The position numbers and the translations under genes were made by a program. Under the pieces are notes generated by a model. It did not search any database and had not been told where the DNA came from. It saw only the letters and a program-made list of their open reading frames with translations. 64,000 bases of DNA, from NCBI GenBank assembly GCA_000827495.1, contig KN817549.1, positions 100,164-164,163 on the forward strand, written 5' to 3'. Of the stretch, positions 40,801 to 55,800 are shown in pieces; within the stretch, counting starts at the first letter, position 1, and each line of letters begins with the position of its first letter. Origin of the DNA: Hypholoma sublateritium FD-334 SS-4 (Eukaryota > Basidiomycota > Agaricomycetes > Agaricales > Strophariaceae).

Positions 40801-43800
40801 ACTGTCGTACATCAAGGCCTTCACAAACACATACTGAATAAATGGGCGATTATAGGTCGGATCTGTGTGGAATATCATTCGGCCTTGACATTTTTTGGCC
40901 TCTGTTTTGGATTTGTGGCGACTTGACGGAGAATCCTTTGACTCCGTTTCCGAATCAGAATCAGAAAGTTCATCCTCTGGAATGGGCGGGTTGCATTGGA
41001 TGTTTTCAAACTCATCCCCATCGTCAATTGGGTCGAATCTGCATCCCTTTTCAAACAGAGTACAGAAGAATCCAAGTGTCCGATGGAATGTTTCTTCGGT
41101 GAGCTTGCTGAGACCCTTATCATGTAGTGGAACCTTTGAAGTGTTACTGCTAATAGTACTTGTATCCGGCAGATTATAGCCATCGCATATCTTCAGGCCG
41201 TTGCCTGGAAATGGTATATTGATTAGTAAGTAACGTGTATCGAGAGAGATAGGATTTAACGAGTGCTCTCACATGTGATTTTTTCGAGTGTACAGTCTGC
41301 TAAAATCTTGGTCTGTTCATTGCGAAGATAATTGCAAGTTACATTGTTTCGGGCTCCATGAGTACCACCCAACGAATACTGGATGTTTAATTTTGGATGG
41401 AAGAATTTGTCGGGAGAGGGGTCGACCAAGAAAAGGTGTCCAATAGAAGCACCTGGTGATTCCCCAGATTCAGGAAATTCGACAATCGCCGAGAGGGGGT
41501 GAGTAACAATTGCAACAATGGTCGTTTGTCGGTTTACAAAATTAGCGCGGCTTGCTACTTGCTCTGAAGAGAATTGCGTAGCAGGAGGAGCCTCATACCG
41601 AGACTGCTGACTCGTCGTGCTCGAAGAGGCCGAGCATAATGGAGCGGACTGCGGCGGAGTGACCAAATTGGAGGTTTCATCGGATGGTAATAAAACATAT
41701 GGATTTAAGCCAGCATTTTCAAGTACACGTCTTGCTTCAAGAACAGCAGCCGCTTGTGAATCCGAGAGCTCCATGAAATAAGCAAGAGATACGGTATGAA
41801 GGAGTGACAGTCTCAATTTTCGACAAAAAAATTGACTCCTTCGATATATCTTACTTTTCGCAAGGCGCGCTTCAGTCGCACTGAATCTTCACTAAATCTT
41901 GAAATGAGGGTACAGTAGATCTTACAGGTTGCTCTCCACCAGCGACTCAAGTCTCAGGCAGCCTACTACACGTATTCTAAATATTATCTTCTACCGTTCT
42001 TACTTCCGCATTCCATATTAGTTCCACCCTAGTAAATTGTACGTCGGGCAGTAGAACTTCAATGGAACTGGCAATTTATTTTGCAGCTTCTGTAATTTAT
42101 CCTGGTTGTTGTCCTTCTCCGTTGTCCATGGAGCCTCCAGCCTGAGATAATTCATGGTCGTCGGACATCGACATTCCTCTTAATAACTGTCTCCCGCTGG
42201 CGATTTGGTACACGCACCAAAAATCCCCTGCTCCCCTCGATATCAACTCAAAATGCAGTCAATGACACAGATTCGCGCCAATCACCCCGTCCTTGTGATG
42301 GCTCGCCGTATCCAGGACGAGCATCCCAATTTAGTCATATACTCCCGCCTCGTTGGAGGTCTTGTGGAGGTCTCTTGGTAATGTCGCTTGTTGTTCATTC
42401 ACCAGGAATTATTTTGTTGATTTGATTCTGTAACAGGGTCCTTAAAGCAAACGGCATGCAGCTTCAGGCAACGGGTTTGAAAGATTGGCTTCGCGCAAGG
42501 GGCCTTTTCATCGAGTGCCTTTGCCCGTTGGTTGCCGAAGTAGGCGATCGCGTGGCTCATTCATGCCGCATTGTTCAGAGTGCCGGGAGCCGTGATGTGT
42601 TTGCTTTCTGTAACCTCGACCACGATGGGTGTGGTATGCGATGTAAGTCCTCCAAGTTTTCTTATTCTTAGTTTTCCACTGCTTAGTTTCACCTATTTGC
42701 AGTGAATATTACTCTTGCTGCAGAAAGTGCAACTCGATGGTCGAGATACAGTCATTTTGGGACAATGCGTAGGTCTTACATTATTCTTCTATGCTCTTAG
42801 GAGTCTCATCAACGGTTTACAGGGGGGGGGCTTTCCAACGATGCAAATGATATTCCAAAGCAGATGAATATAGTTCTCAACAAGTACCGCTCAGCCCAAG
42901 ATGTTGCAAATCGCACTGTCGCGCCACACCTTCTCGGCTATATTGGGGAGCATGTCGTCTTCTACCAGACAGGCGCAAAGCAGCTGGCTGGCCTTTCTCA
43001 CTATGGCGAGGTCACAGCAGGTGGTGGATTTGTTGCTCGTGGCTCGGGCTATGGTGAGTCCTTTGTCAACTTACGATACTGGAGTGCTGCAGAGTATTCA
43101 ATGCTCTTCTCTTTTTTATATAGCCTCGCGTACTGGTACAGGCATAGAGTCTTTCCCGAGCCTTCGTTACCAACCGTACCACAACGAACGGCTCCCCAAA
43201 GCGAGTGTTCCCCTCAAATATGTTGAAATCGACGACTTCGACAATCCTTCCTGCACCCTTCCAACGATGCTCGACCGTCAGTCTTTCCCAGCATCCAGCG
43301 GGCCACGTGGGGCTTCGACTGCCATCACCCGCATCACGAAAAGAAAAGCGACGGGCAACAACATAAAAAATGAAGACGAAGACCCATCGGAATTGGCACT
43401 GGGTGTACATGATGAGAGCCATCCTGTTGCCGGACCCTCGCGCCTCCGCCATGAGCGCGCTATCAGCATTTCTAGCACTGAGTCTTCGACTGACCACGTT
43501 GCTGAGCGAAACATTAGCCAGTTGACTGCTGGGCGCGGTTTGAGTGCCACCCAGTTGTTTGGCATGACTTCTCAGTGCGAAAAGTGCAAGATGTTCTTCC
43601 TGGAGTCTGCAATTGAGGCCCACAAGGTCACCTGTGTCGTCATTGAGCTCTAGTAGTGTTATTTAGGTACTATACACTTGGTATTAGTTCTACATTACGT
43701 GTACATACTCGTTGGTCACCGTCGCTCCCCAAAAGACCAGTTCCAGATATCCTCATGTGCTCGACTGCGGGTAGCCTTGATAAAGTCCGCAATTTCCTGT

Positions 43801-46800
43801 ATGTCGTGGCCCAGCAGCTGAGGAGTGGCATGTAGGACGGAACATGTGCGCCGTCGGACACTGGTAGCCAAACTGCGTTGCCGCGGCACCCTAGCTACGG
43901 CAGCTAAGCACAAGCTCAAATTTGTAAGTATTTATCTGACTACCAATAAATATGTATTATCGCTCCTACCATCTGTAAAGGAAGACCACCTAAGTCGGAT
44001 GTAAAGGAAGGTGAGGCCAAAGCCGATCACATCCGACTGGTACCAATCGAGCTATCACTCTATCCTGCCGACACGTCAGCGGGCGTGCGCGGGTGGCACG
44101 GCGCACAGCACATATCAGATATCCTCGCACTGGCGGGCTTCCTTCCTGGTGTGGTTCCTTTCGCTGCCTTCGCGGGGCGCCTGATTGTCTCTTAGCCTGG
44201 GCGGATGAGTTACATCCGTCGTCCGATTGGGTTCTATGGAGGTGGGAATGTGTGACGAGACGAGCGAGGGCGTCTGGGATCAGCTATTGCTGCGGGCTAG
44301 TGGTGTGGCGTGCGCGGCCTTGCGTACGGTGCGCATCTGTCTCTTTAATCTGGGAGACGGGGATTCTCGCCTGGAGTCAACTTGGGCGGTGATGTCAATC
44401 AGAAGGAAACATGTGAGTCACGGAGACATGGATGGAAGAATCACCAGGAACATTTTAACGTGTCGTCAACGCTGTCGCCAAGTGGCACGCGTTCCGCTGC
44501 ATTGAGGCCTCCCGGGGTCAAGAACTCGAGAATCCGAATCCCGCAAATGGTCGGTCAAACTTATGATTCGATGCTGCCTTCACCGCATCCTAGCTGGCTG
44601 TCCTTAATTGTCCTTCTTCGGCCGCAACGCTTATATAACACACCCGCGCTGCAGCCTACACTCACTTATAAATAACGCAGGGCCTGCACTTCGGCTTGCC
44701 CACCTCGACGCCCAGTCTAAAAGTTTCTGCGCCTTATCTATACCCGCGGCGCTTATATTAGCTGCGCCAACGACCTGCCCAGAATGCACTTCGTCGAAGC
44801 ATATACCGACGACCAGCAAAGGCTTATTTTCGCAGGCGCGAAAATCCTGCTGCTTCTCCTGACCGCGGCGTCAGTTCACCGCTCCCTGTCGCCGCCTAAC
44901 CCGTCCGTCAAAAGCGAGGAGTGCTGCTCGGGGACCGCGGGCACCGACACGCTGTTTGAGCGCGTCGTGCAATCCATTACATATTGCAGCAAGGTAAGCT
45001 CATACACTCCGTCTGATTACATCACTAGCTCATACATGAATGCCTTTGTAGTGCATGGTCTGGTTGGGGGCAGTCTGCGACATTGCATGCATCATCGGCC
45101 GGCTGTTCCTCCTTCCAGCGTGGACGAACGGCTTCGGGTGGATAGGACATGTCACTGAAGACGCGAGGGAGCACATCCCGACTATGATGCTCATCGGCGC
45201 GACGCTGGCGACGTTCGCAGCGGGCCTGCGAATATGGTACGTAGCGGCGTCCTTCCTCTGCGTGCGCAGCCCATGCTGAACCTGAGTACAATCCGATAGG
45301 TGCTTTAACGCGCTGGGCCCGTTCTTCACCTTTGAGATCACGATCCGGCCGAAGCACCGTCTCATCACGCACGGGCCGTATGCGTGGGTACGCCACCCGA
45401 GCTATACGGGCGTCTACCTCACGCTCGCGGGCGCGACGCTCGTACTTGCTGCGCCCGGGTCATGGACGGCCGCGTGCGCGGTGCGCACTATTCCCGGGGC
45501 GCTGGCCGTGCTGTTCTGGGCGGCGAAGTGTACGTTCGCGTTCAGAGGCATGGTGGTGCGGCTGCGCGCAGAAGACGCGGTGCTGCGGGACACGTTTGGC
45601 GCGCAATGGGAGGACTATGCGGCGCGCGTTCCCAATAAGTTTGTTCCAGGCTTGCTGTGATATGTATTGTGTAATTTATACTTCTGTATTTATCGTTTTC
45701 GTTTAGTTTTCGTTGAATATTTGTTCATCCGGAGGTTTTGCCGTAGGTGCGCCGGCCCGTTCGAGTCTTTGAAGTTGCTTTTAGGACGCGACGCGTCTGT
45801 TCCCACGCTGCGAGGTGACTGGCTGGCCACTGGCGGCGGCCCCCTTTCTTTCTCCTTCGTCGTGTTCCGTATCCTCCACCTCGGGCGTAGCGCTTTCCAC
45901 ATATAATCTGGGTACGTACATGATCACGACTCGAGCTTTCGCCATCCAGCACCAAGTTACGCCTGAACGTTCACCTGTCGATCGCCCGCTGCCTGCTAAT
46001 TTTTTGGGTCGATGGATACTGCTGGGACTGCCGCACGACACGCACCAGTGGACCACCGCTCGCCCGCGCCGCTCTATGCGGACGACGCAGAGGACGACGA
46101 CAGTGGGACGGACTACGTGAAATGGCAGGGCTCACAGACAACATGCTCCGCGCTCAACCAGCTCATCCGCTCGAGCACCCTGAGCGAGCTGCGCAGCGCA
46201 GACGCCGACGTCGACGAGCCCACAAGCAGAGGTGCGCCACTTCCCTTTGATCACCAACCAGCTCTGACGCAATAGCACATGCCAGGCTGGCAGCGCCAGC
46301 CTTCGTTCGACCAGATCCCAGGCTTCTCGCGGCTCAGTACGGTGGACACGCCGGAGCCCGCGCCATCCTCCACCACCTCCCAATCCTCGTCGGCAAAGCC
46401 ACTGCGGCCCTCGCTTGCGCGCCCGCGGTCATCAACTGCTGTAGAGCCCGCTCTACCGCTCCTTGGGCGCGCGAGCCCAGCGAAGTTCATGGACATGCTC
46501 AAAGGCGTCTCCGCGCGGCTTGACCTGGGAGTCAGCGGCGCTGGGGCACCTGCACGTGGGGCGAAGCGGCCGCGGCGATCGAGTGCTGAGAGCGGGGTGG
46601 AGGCGCGGCCGGGGCGTGCGAAGCGGGGGAGGGTGAGCGCACCGCAAGACCTGGAGCGGCGCCCGGCGCATTCTCCCTTTCACGGAGACGACAGTACGTC
46701 TGAAGCAGGGGGGCTGGCTCTGAATGTGCGTAACTCAGCCGACGCGCCGGGCAGCAGCCGGATCGCGCCTCGCCCCGATAATCCACGCGCGTCGTCGTCC

Positions 46801-49800
46801 AAAGGTAGCGCGTCGCAGAGCAAGATGCCGCCGCCTGCGCTCCCGCTGACGTCTAAACATCCGAGCTCAGCGGCTCCTTCATCTCACATAGGCGGTGACG
46901 GTAGTCCTCGTGTCGCTGGACGACTAACCATAAATACGAGCGACGTGGAGGCGGCTGGCAGCAGGACTGCCACACGTCCGGGGAACACGCGCGCGTCGTC
47001 CTCCACAGACACCGCGCCGCAAAGCAAGATGGCACCGCCTGCTCACCCTCATAGCCACAAACATCCTGGACCCATTCAAGTGGCAGCATCCTCCAGCGCC
47101 TCCTTGATATCTTCATCTACTACAGCGTCTACTTCGCCCGCCCGCCCCGTCTCGCTTTCCCGGGACCACTCCACCACAATCTCCTCCGCACCCAAGCCCA
47201 CACCCACACCAAAACTACACCCCCTACTCTTAGCTCAAAAAGAAAAGCCCGCTCCCGCCGTCCCCACCTCTCACCCTCTGAAGCAGCAGCAATGCGTCGC
47301 GCCTCCTTCCGTAACGCCTCGCCCCAGTGCCTCCCAGTCATTGCGCCTAAGTGCTTCTCAGTCCTCACGCCCACCCGCGCTCGGAATGCGCCGCGCCGCT
47401 CCTACCGTCGTCCCCGTGCCGAAAGCGCTCCCCACGACGCGCAAGAGCTTCCGCCCGCCGCTCCTCGCCGCACAGCCCCCGCGCCCGCCTCCCGCGGCAG
47501 TCCCCCACGCCAAGCACGCGACGCCGCCATTCAGCAATGGCTCCGCATCTTCCGGGTCGCTGCGCGCGTCCACATCATCTGCGTCGTCCGTGCCGCGCTC
47601 TGCGTCGCCCTCGCCGCCTGCACCCCGCGTTGCAAGTGCTAGCGCGCGTCCGGCGCCACCCGCGCCACGGTTTACGACGGCCGCGGCGGCGTTGGAGGTG
47701 CGCGCGCCGTCGCCGGTGCTGCCGGAGCCGCTGGACGGGGATGGCGATTCGTCGTTTGGGGACATGTCGTTCGATATGGATGCGCTTGAGGAGACGATGC
47801 GGCAGTACGACTGACGCCTACTCGCTGGCGTTCGGCATTCGATCAGTAGAACGCGCGGCGGGGGCCCGCCGCGGTTCGGCGCCGGCGGCGACCCGACCGC
47901 GCAGAGAACGCGAGGGCGTGCCGGGCTGTGTATTTGTGCCTTTTACTTACAGTTACTCCCGTTTTATTTTCTTAATCTGTTCTGCTCAGTATCTTAGGCT
48001 TGGTTGTGTATCTGTTATGCCTCGGTTTCAATGCACTGCCTGTAATTCCGACCGTAAGTAAACATCTATGTGTCTTTCGGTAAGTTCTGAGCGGTGCGGT
48101 GACGTCAGAGCCGATTGCGGAAGGGGAAATAATTACCCAAAATGGGTGCGGCGCTCCGGGGCTACAACTTCTCCCGTGCATCACCTGCATTGAGACATGT
48201 ATTCGTACGACGTGGAATGAGAACATCGCTCGGCTAATCGATCCTTCCCAGGTGTTCGACGCTCGAATGTTCAGCATCCATATTCTGTCAAGTGTCCAAT
48301 TTTATTTATAATTTTATTGCGAGCGAGCGATCATTAATTCATTCTCTAGGGGTGAGAGCGCTCGATCGTGAGCAGAGTGTTCTGGATTCTGGATACATAT
48401 TCACTGTTCTGAGCGCAGCTCATTTGTTGGGTAGTTCAGATTGTGGCATCAACCGGACACCTTTCCGTCCGAGACTCCGAGTCCGAGTCCGCGTAGCTCT
48501 TGGTAGCCAACGCCTTCATCTTAAGGCACTACATGGTTCCTCATGCCGCCTAACCGACGGCGCACTTCGGGCGAGGAGGGCGCGCGGCTCATCGTCATCT
48601 TGTTCAGCTGGTTGCGCTCCCACACGCGGTGCAACCGCCGGCCCAGCCGCGGGATCGGCAGCGGAAAGCCGTATATTGCATCCCGCCCGCGGTCGACATG
48701 AGATCGGCTGTCAGCGGCTCCTGAGCGTCGGACGAGCTCTTACAGGCGTGCGGCGCACCGTTTCTGCGCGCTTATACGCGGCCCCCGCAATGGAGGAGCT
48801 GGAGCGATAGTACAGTGCTTGGATGGGGCGAGATGCTGATGTGCACGATGATTTACGCATAATGACGCACAAGGCCTGCGAGATTATTCCTTAGGACCGA
48901 AACGTAGTAAATAGCACGCTGGATCCTTAGAGTCTAAACTTCAAAACACAATTGTACGTCGCGTATTACTTATTGGTACCCTCAATGACCTTTGTATTGA
49001 TAAATTTGAAGTAGATTAATTTGTAGCCGGAGGTGACAAGATACTCGGGGAATTGGCTGATGCTTTGCGTGCTGGAAAAGATGCTGGGACTCATCCACTA
49101 CTTTGCAATGACTTGGCCTTTCAAAAAGTTCCAAGAGCAGTGCAACTCGGAGATGTAATTACCATGCAGCTTGCATGCAACTGGGACGGCAGGGCAAGCA
49201 TCGTCTCCGCATGTCGCGATATCTATTGCTTGGGAAATACTCTGTATTTATCTCATCAGTTGATATGTTGTGCTTTTGCGGGCATTGTTTACAGAGGCTA
49301 CTACGCAAAGTTTTAAATAGAACATATTTTCAAGAGAGTCTATATATAGACCAACGTTTCGCCCTGGCGAGAACAAATGCTGCCCGCGATTTTCTTCAAC
49401 TCGCTAGCATCTCCTCAGCTACCGAGTATATAATTGGGCAGTTGCACCTAGGACGATCATGAAGACCAATTAGGAGCATACATATGCGCTCGATCGTCCT
49501 TACGGCACCAGAATTAGCTCGAATCAGAACGTCACAAAGATGATCCTTGGAGTTTATGATCTCCCCGGACCCCAGCCTCGGCTTCCCCGAGGAGGCAGTG
49601 CCAATCGAGTACTTCTAAAGTCCCGAGGGGTTAGAGAACATTGACCATGTATTTCGGCCCAGGTCAAGTCCAGATAGTCTTCAAACCATCAAGGAGCGCG
49701 CAAGGAGCAGCCATCCGGTATGAGAAGCGGGACCTCTTCCGACTTCCGCAAGAATCGATATGCAGCCTGGGTTGTGCTGCGGCTCGAGGAACCTTTCTAG

Positions 49801-52800
49801 AAGGTCTCCGACTACATTTAACTCGATGTAGCACGTTGAAGCCTCTTCTCTGTAGCCGCCATATACTCGGCACTGGTCATCAGGGTCCTGGAAACAAAGC
49901 CAGGCAAAATGACGTGCACCCAGGTAAAAAATGAGTAAAAGAGCTGCAATCGACGATGAAAGCCTTTGGCGTATGTGGGTAGACTCAGAATTTCTTGCCA
50001 TTCAAGGAAAACATGTTAATCCGGGTACCCAACTCCTTATTCGTCCGTTGATTTTCCTACCTGCGGATCTGCGGCCGAGCTGAAACTGGAACGGTGCATC
50101 TGTGAGCCGCCGTGAGAGTACTATGGCCTCCTACTCCATTGTGAAGCACGCTCGCATGCCGCAAGGGAATATTAGAGACTCTCTGATCCAATGTAGTTAT
50201 ATTGATTAAAGCCTATTGGGTCAGTCGAGTGAATTGATGACTGGATGGATCGTAGTCAACATATTCATCCTCAAGCTCTCTCGGTATGTTTGCCGAATAC
50301 AATACACAGCTGACTCCAGTCAGAACATTCATATGATAACATGTGTCTGAGCCCTTTCTTGGCTACATCAGATAGTGTACTTCGTGAGAGGTACACTAAC
50401 CTGCACGATGAGCGCTGTTTCAGACACAGCGAGTCAGGAGGTCTGTTGGAGAAGCCAGGGATAGCTTTTGCTTCCCTTGCTGAGTAAGTTTAATTTAACC
50501 TCGGTGTGCTCTTTCATCGAATAGATTGTTACCTTACTGCTCTACGATAAAGCGAGATAATTCGAGGTGAAATGGACCGTTAAACAATATGTCAAATAGA
50601 GTTATAAACGGAATAAAGCACATGCCTTACGGTACATACGAGCTTTAAAGGTTCTGGTTGGAAAGGGACAGCAACTACCAGCGAAAGATCAGGAACTATG
50701 GCAGTTATATTTATGCCTGAGTGAAAAGAGTTTAGTAATCTCGGTCATTGAAAAGTGGAGTCCGAAACATATGCTGCAATTGAGATTATTGACCGGAGAA
50801 AAGGATTTGTAGGATATCTTATCAGAAGCTATTAGCAAAAGAGAATGGGGACAATGTTTTTCTCATGGAACATTCATAAGCCCATTCTCATTCTGCAGGG
50901 CTAAAGCATACGATATTCGTGAGTCAGGGGGATTTCTCTCTCGTCTTGAAAGTGTTCGACTAGCTTTACATCATAGAGTAACCAGAACGAAAGCGAAGAT
51001 CAATGACATGGCTTTGACAACGAGCGACAGCGAAGAGTGCTCCTCCTAAGCGGAGCGGAGGTTGCAGTGTTTAAATATGCTACGAACTTGTCATAAAGCC
51101 CCTTGATACTCGAGGCTGCGCAAGTACTCCAACTGCATCATTCAGTGCCTACGCTCAGTGAAGTCAGTCCTTAATTGCGCCTATGTATGTAAAACATTCG
51201 TCATGAGGTAAAAGCAGCGACTGAGGTCAGGGAAAATCCCATGACTTTTTTTCCGTTGGCCCTCATGTCAACGGCCTTTTCCACTCCATGCTGCAAATCC
51301 TGAAACGCGATGGAGACGGACGAGTGTTCAGAGTTCCTTTTTCATTGCTGAGAAGTCGTTGGACCTTTGCTGAAAGTGCGAAGGATCGTCGAATCTTGGT
51401 TAATCCTTTCATCAATCTATGTAAAAGGATTTCCTTCCAATATCCATTAGGGACATTTTACACACTGGTATTACGGACGGCTTACTATAACCTGCAAAAC
51501 GTGCTGCTCCTTGCTCTGTCTTTGTATCTTGGCGCAGTCTGTTGGCCGAGACTGCCGAGCTATCTTTGGCTCTATATTTGGTCATCAAAGAGATTAAAAA
51601 CAGGAAACGATGTACGCTTAGGTTAGTGCTCATCCAATACAATCACGATTGGTGGACGCAGAGTGCCTTGATGCAATACGGTGTGTGCTTACCACCATCT
51701 TCCATTCTTGCATCTCCGTCTCTCACCCGTCGGCGTGAAAGAAGCGAGCTGGTGTGTTTGTGGCTTTGCGGGATCTCGAATCACCGGCGGCAGAAGCAAC
51801 CCCGACCCTGACCATCCCACATGGCCCAGACCCTAAATGGCACGGGATGCAGACTACTTGCCTGGCTCGGTATTCAATTGCTACTATTACATCCACCTAT
51901 CAGCACATTTTCTCCCCCCGGTGCAACCCTTCTGGGTCGGACTAAGAACCTACTATGGACCAATAGTGTCCGAAATCGATCTCCAAACCTTTCCATTATC
52001 CACTTTGCAGGGATATAAAGGTCATCGTTGCGCGGACCTTAAGAATTGTACGTTTTCTTGTTCATCCCTTTCTTCCATCCAATCCATTCTCTCCACCTTC
52101 ACCAAACTTATACCTATGGGAAAATTCCTCGAAGAGATACCCGAGTATCTTGCTGAATGGATTTTACAGCAGCAGATGTTCTGGGTCGCGTCTGCGCCCC
52201 TGTCGCCAGATGGCCATGTCAATATTTCGCCGAAGGCCATTGAGGGCACATTTCATGTCGTGAACTCTCGTCGTGTCTGGTATGAGGACCTATCGGGAAC
52301 AGGTATGCGTCATATTGGAGCGCTCGGATCCCCACTGACGTTACGCTGTTAGGGGCCGAGACCGTTGCCCACATTCGTGAAAATGGACGAGTGACTATTC
52401 TGTTCCACGCATTCGAAGGGCCTGCTCGGATCGTTAGACTGTACGGGAAAGGTATGCCGGCATCTTCTTGATCTGCCCTTGACCAAATCATACTGATGAC
52501 ACCTCATAGGATTTTTTCATGAAATTGGAACTCCCGAATACGACGCTCTCATTGGTCCTCACAAACGGTTGGCAGGATCTCGCGCCATCATTGGATTGGA
52601 CGTACACAAAGTCGGCACGGTTAGCTACATTTTCATTCCATCTTCACCGCAGTGCTGATTTATTTATATCTGCTGGAAATCAATCAGACATGCGGTTATG
52701 CGGTTCCATATTATCAATTTCTTTCCCACCGGACGCAGCTCATGACATGGGCCGCCAGGAAGGAAGCAAAAGACCACGAACTCGCAGATATGAACAAACA

Positions 52801-55800
52801 ACCTTTACTTCAATCTGACCAGCACCCCGTACCCAGCGCTATCGATGAACATGCCCCTATCAACCCGGATGGCATGAAGCAGTGGTGGCAGTCGCACAAT
52901 CTCCTCAGCTTGGATGGCCTTCCTGCGTTCTCAGTAAATCTGGGGAGAGGATTTCCCTTCAGCTCGATCGTGAAGTCCAAAAGAAATGGAAAGGTACCGG
53001 AAACAAGTGCAGCACGCTCCGCACTTTCCGTACAGCCCAATTCAAGTTCCATGCATATCCATATGGGTACGCCTTCAAAAAATAGCCCGCCAACGGCTTG
53101 GTCCCAAATCCAGACCCAGAGAAAATATTTGGGGTTGTCGTATCCGCACCATGATATACTTCTCCTGCTTCCTCGCATCTTTCCCTATCTGATAGTTCTT
53201 TTCATCGGCATCTTCATAGGTCGCATATCTAACTATTCTCGTTACTTCGCCGCTCTTGGCCTATGGCGCGATGCTGCATGATAGATGTTCCCCAAAATAC
53301 TTAGTCACAGTTTTTCTCGTATGTTAAATTTTATGTGTGTTATAGGTTTCAGTTGAGATGCTTTAACGTATTCTATCTACATAAATTGGCATAAGATTTA
53401 TAAATATTATGACGTACATAGCTTGTATGGCTTGTGCACGCCGCCGCGCGTCGCGCGTCGCGAGCCACATTAGAAATGTCACGTGTGAGTGAGCGTCGGG
53501 ATTCGGCGCGTCGTCTGCTACCTCACTTTCATCCCTTCCATCAACCTTGCCACATGTTCTTACGATCCCAAAACTTTTCGTCCTTCCATTCTAGTCGTCA
53601 GGCGTGAAGATATATGCCTTAGAGTGGTTCATATACTTTTTAGGTACCTTCGAAATCATCTTCAAAACCGCCTCCACCGGCAACTTTTTGATTCGACTAC
53701 ATGATCCCGACATACACGCCGCAGCTCAAACAGCGAACGCTGTCGCTAATCCCCTTTGACTACTTACGAGGGTCGCGGGATGTAAGGGATCAAGCAGGCA
53801 GGTTCTCTCGCATTACACCCACGCCACCTCCGCCTTCTATCCATTCTGTAAAGTGAGCTTCTTACGTCTCAGATCTTGCACAGTCTGTGCTACCCCTGCA
53901 GAACACTGTAGAGGCTCACTTGGCGGTTCCCACAAGCCTCTACTCGACATACACTCTGTATGCAGGCTTCTGTCTCACCGCCTCGTTTGTGTACGCTGTC
54001 ATTGCAATCACGATTGCCGCCGGCTATGTAACTGCAATAAGGTTCACGTCTTTTCGATTATCTTCCTCTGTCAACATTCTCTCTTACCCTCTTTCAGCTA
54101 CCCTCTGGTTTTATCTCATTCATCGGCTGTCTTCTCCACCGTGATATTCGCTTGTACGTGGACGGTCGCTTTCCCACCATGTCTTTTCCGCGCCACTTCC
54201 GCCGGCAACTTACTGCCACCATGCTGCGTCTGTGACGTACAGCAGCGCACAGCGCAGAAAGTCCTAATGAACCTGCAAACGGCGCCCTCCTTCTCATGTC
54301 ACATTGTCCGTATGTTACGTACTCACCTTTCTAATATTCTCGCAGACGACAAAGAAGGAATCTGTGGACTTGCTGTGGACCTACTCTTCCGCGTCTCCGC
54401 CGATTGTCAAGCTGTGTTTTGTGGGTTTGTGTGTCCGCAACCGCCGGCTTCCCATTGTGTGGATGTTCTAAACGGACAAGCCATGCGGCGCTTAAGTCTT
54501 CAAGTCTTCCGGGGCGTGTGGTTCCGACTTGCGGATGATCGCAGATGATCGCTCGCATCTGTGGCCAAGCGTCGCTACTTCACCTCGCCTCTCCGGTGCT
54601 TGTTTATTTTTGACCCTTCGCATGCTTATGAGAAAACGCGCCCTAGCGCGTTTCGAACAACACAGACGGTTGTATTCAAAAATTGCGTATGCTGCATGTC
54701 CCTGCTGGTATAGAGCCCGACGATATCGTAAGTGTCTGAGCCAATACATACCTTTGAGCCAATACATACTGACAAATATTCTCTGTGCCCTCTATGACTC
54801 TCGCCCCTTGACACCGCACTGTCTCTGTCCCTGCACCCCTGAATTATCTTCAAAAGCACCTAGCGCTCTCATTTATCTCTGTTCTCGGAAATAGCCGTGA
54901 ACCTCAGCTTCAGCTTGCCGACTCATGTACAATCTACAGATAAATAAACTGATGCACTCTGTGGCCTCCGAACAGGAAGTTTCAAGGATGTGTCGAGGAT
55001 GACGATGCTGTCCAGATTCTTGGTTTGGCATCTGGCATCCGGCATTCGCGCAAGGAATTTTCAATAGAATGGGGTACAGTAAGTTTGCTGGTCATTCAAA
55101 CTCTGGTTACGTTCTAGGGAGCTGATATTTTCCCAATTCACTTGTTCTTAGGTAGACAGGTGGGTGATGCAGAATTTTCCAGTCGCGAGCCAGGTTTTTC
55201 AATGATTCAGGACTTCCTCGGTACGCTGGTATATACGAACACATTGACTACATAGTATTGATATAAATGAGAGGTCGGAGCAGAATCTACCTCGAAAATA
55301 GCTGAGAGTACTGGGGTGGAGGGAAGTCCTCTGATCTGGGTACAGAAAGATGTCCGGTATCGCGATTACTTGTACTTGCAGGACTTGTTGGCGGCGAAAG
55401 CGCGGGCGGATGTCTGGACGACGACGACGCTGTCAATGACGGTGGGGGAGGCGATGCCGCTGTCGAATCTCTGCGTAGATACGACCGGCGTTTTTCCATA
55501 CTACCGGCAGACGGGGACGTACTGCTGATTAAAGCGCCCGATTTTTCTCCGTCTGAGGAGGGGACTGTGGCAGGCACTACGGCAGGCTCAATTACAAACG
55601 GCGCGACATAGTCTGCGCGTGGTTGAGCCATTGACTGCTGGAGTCTAGCCTGATCGGCAGGTAAAGTAGGCTTCTGCCTGTGACGGTGCAGCCGGAGCCA
55701 AAAGAGGAGGAGGAAAATGCAGATGAGGACTACAACACCTCCGAACGCACCGCCGATGATACCGCCGAGGTGAGATGACGACGACGACGACGCGGCGGTC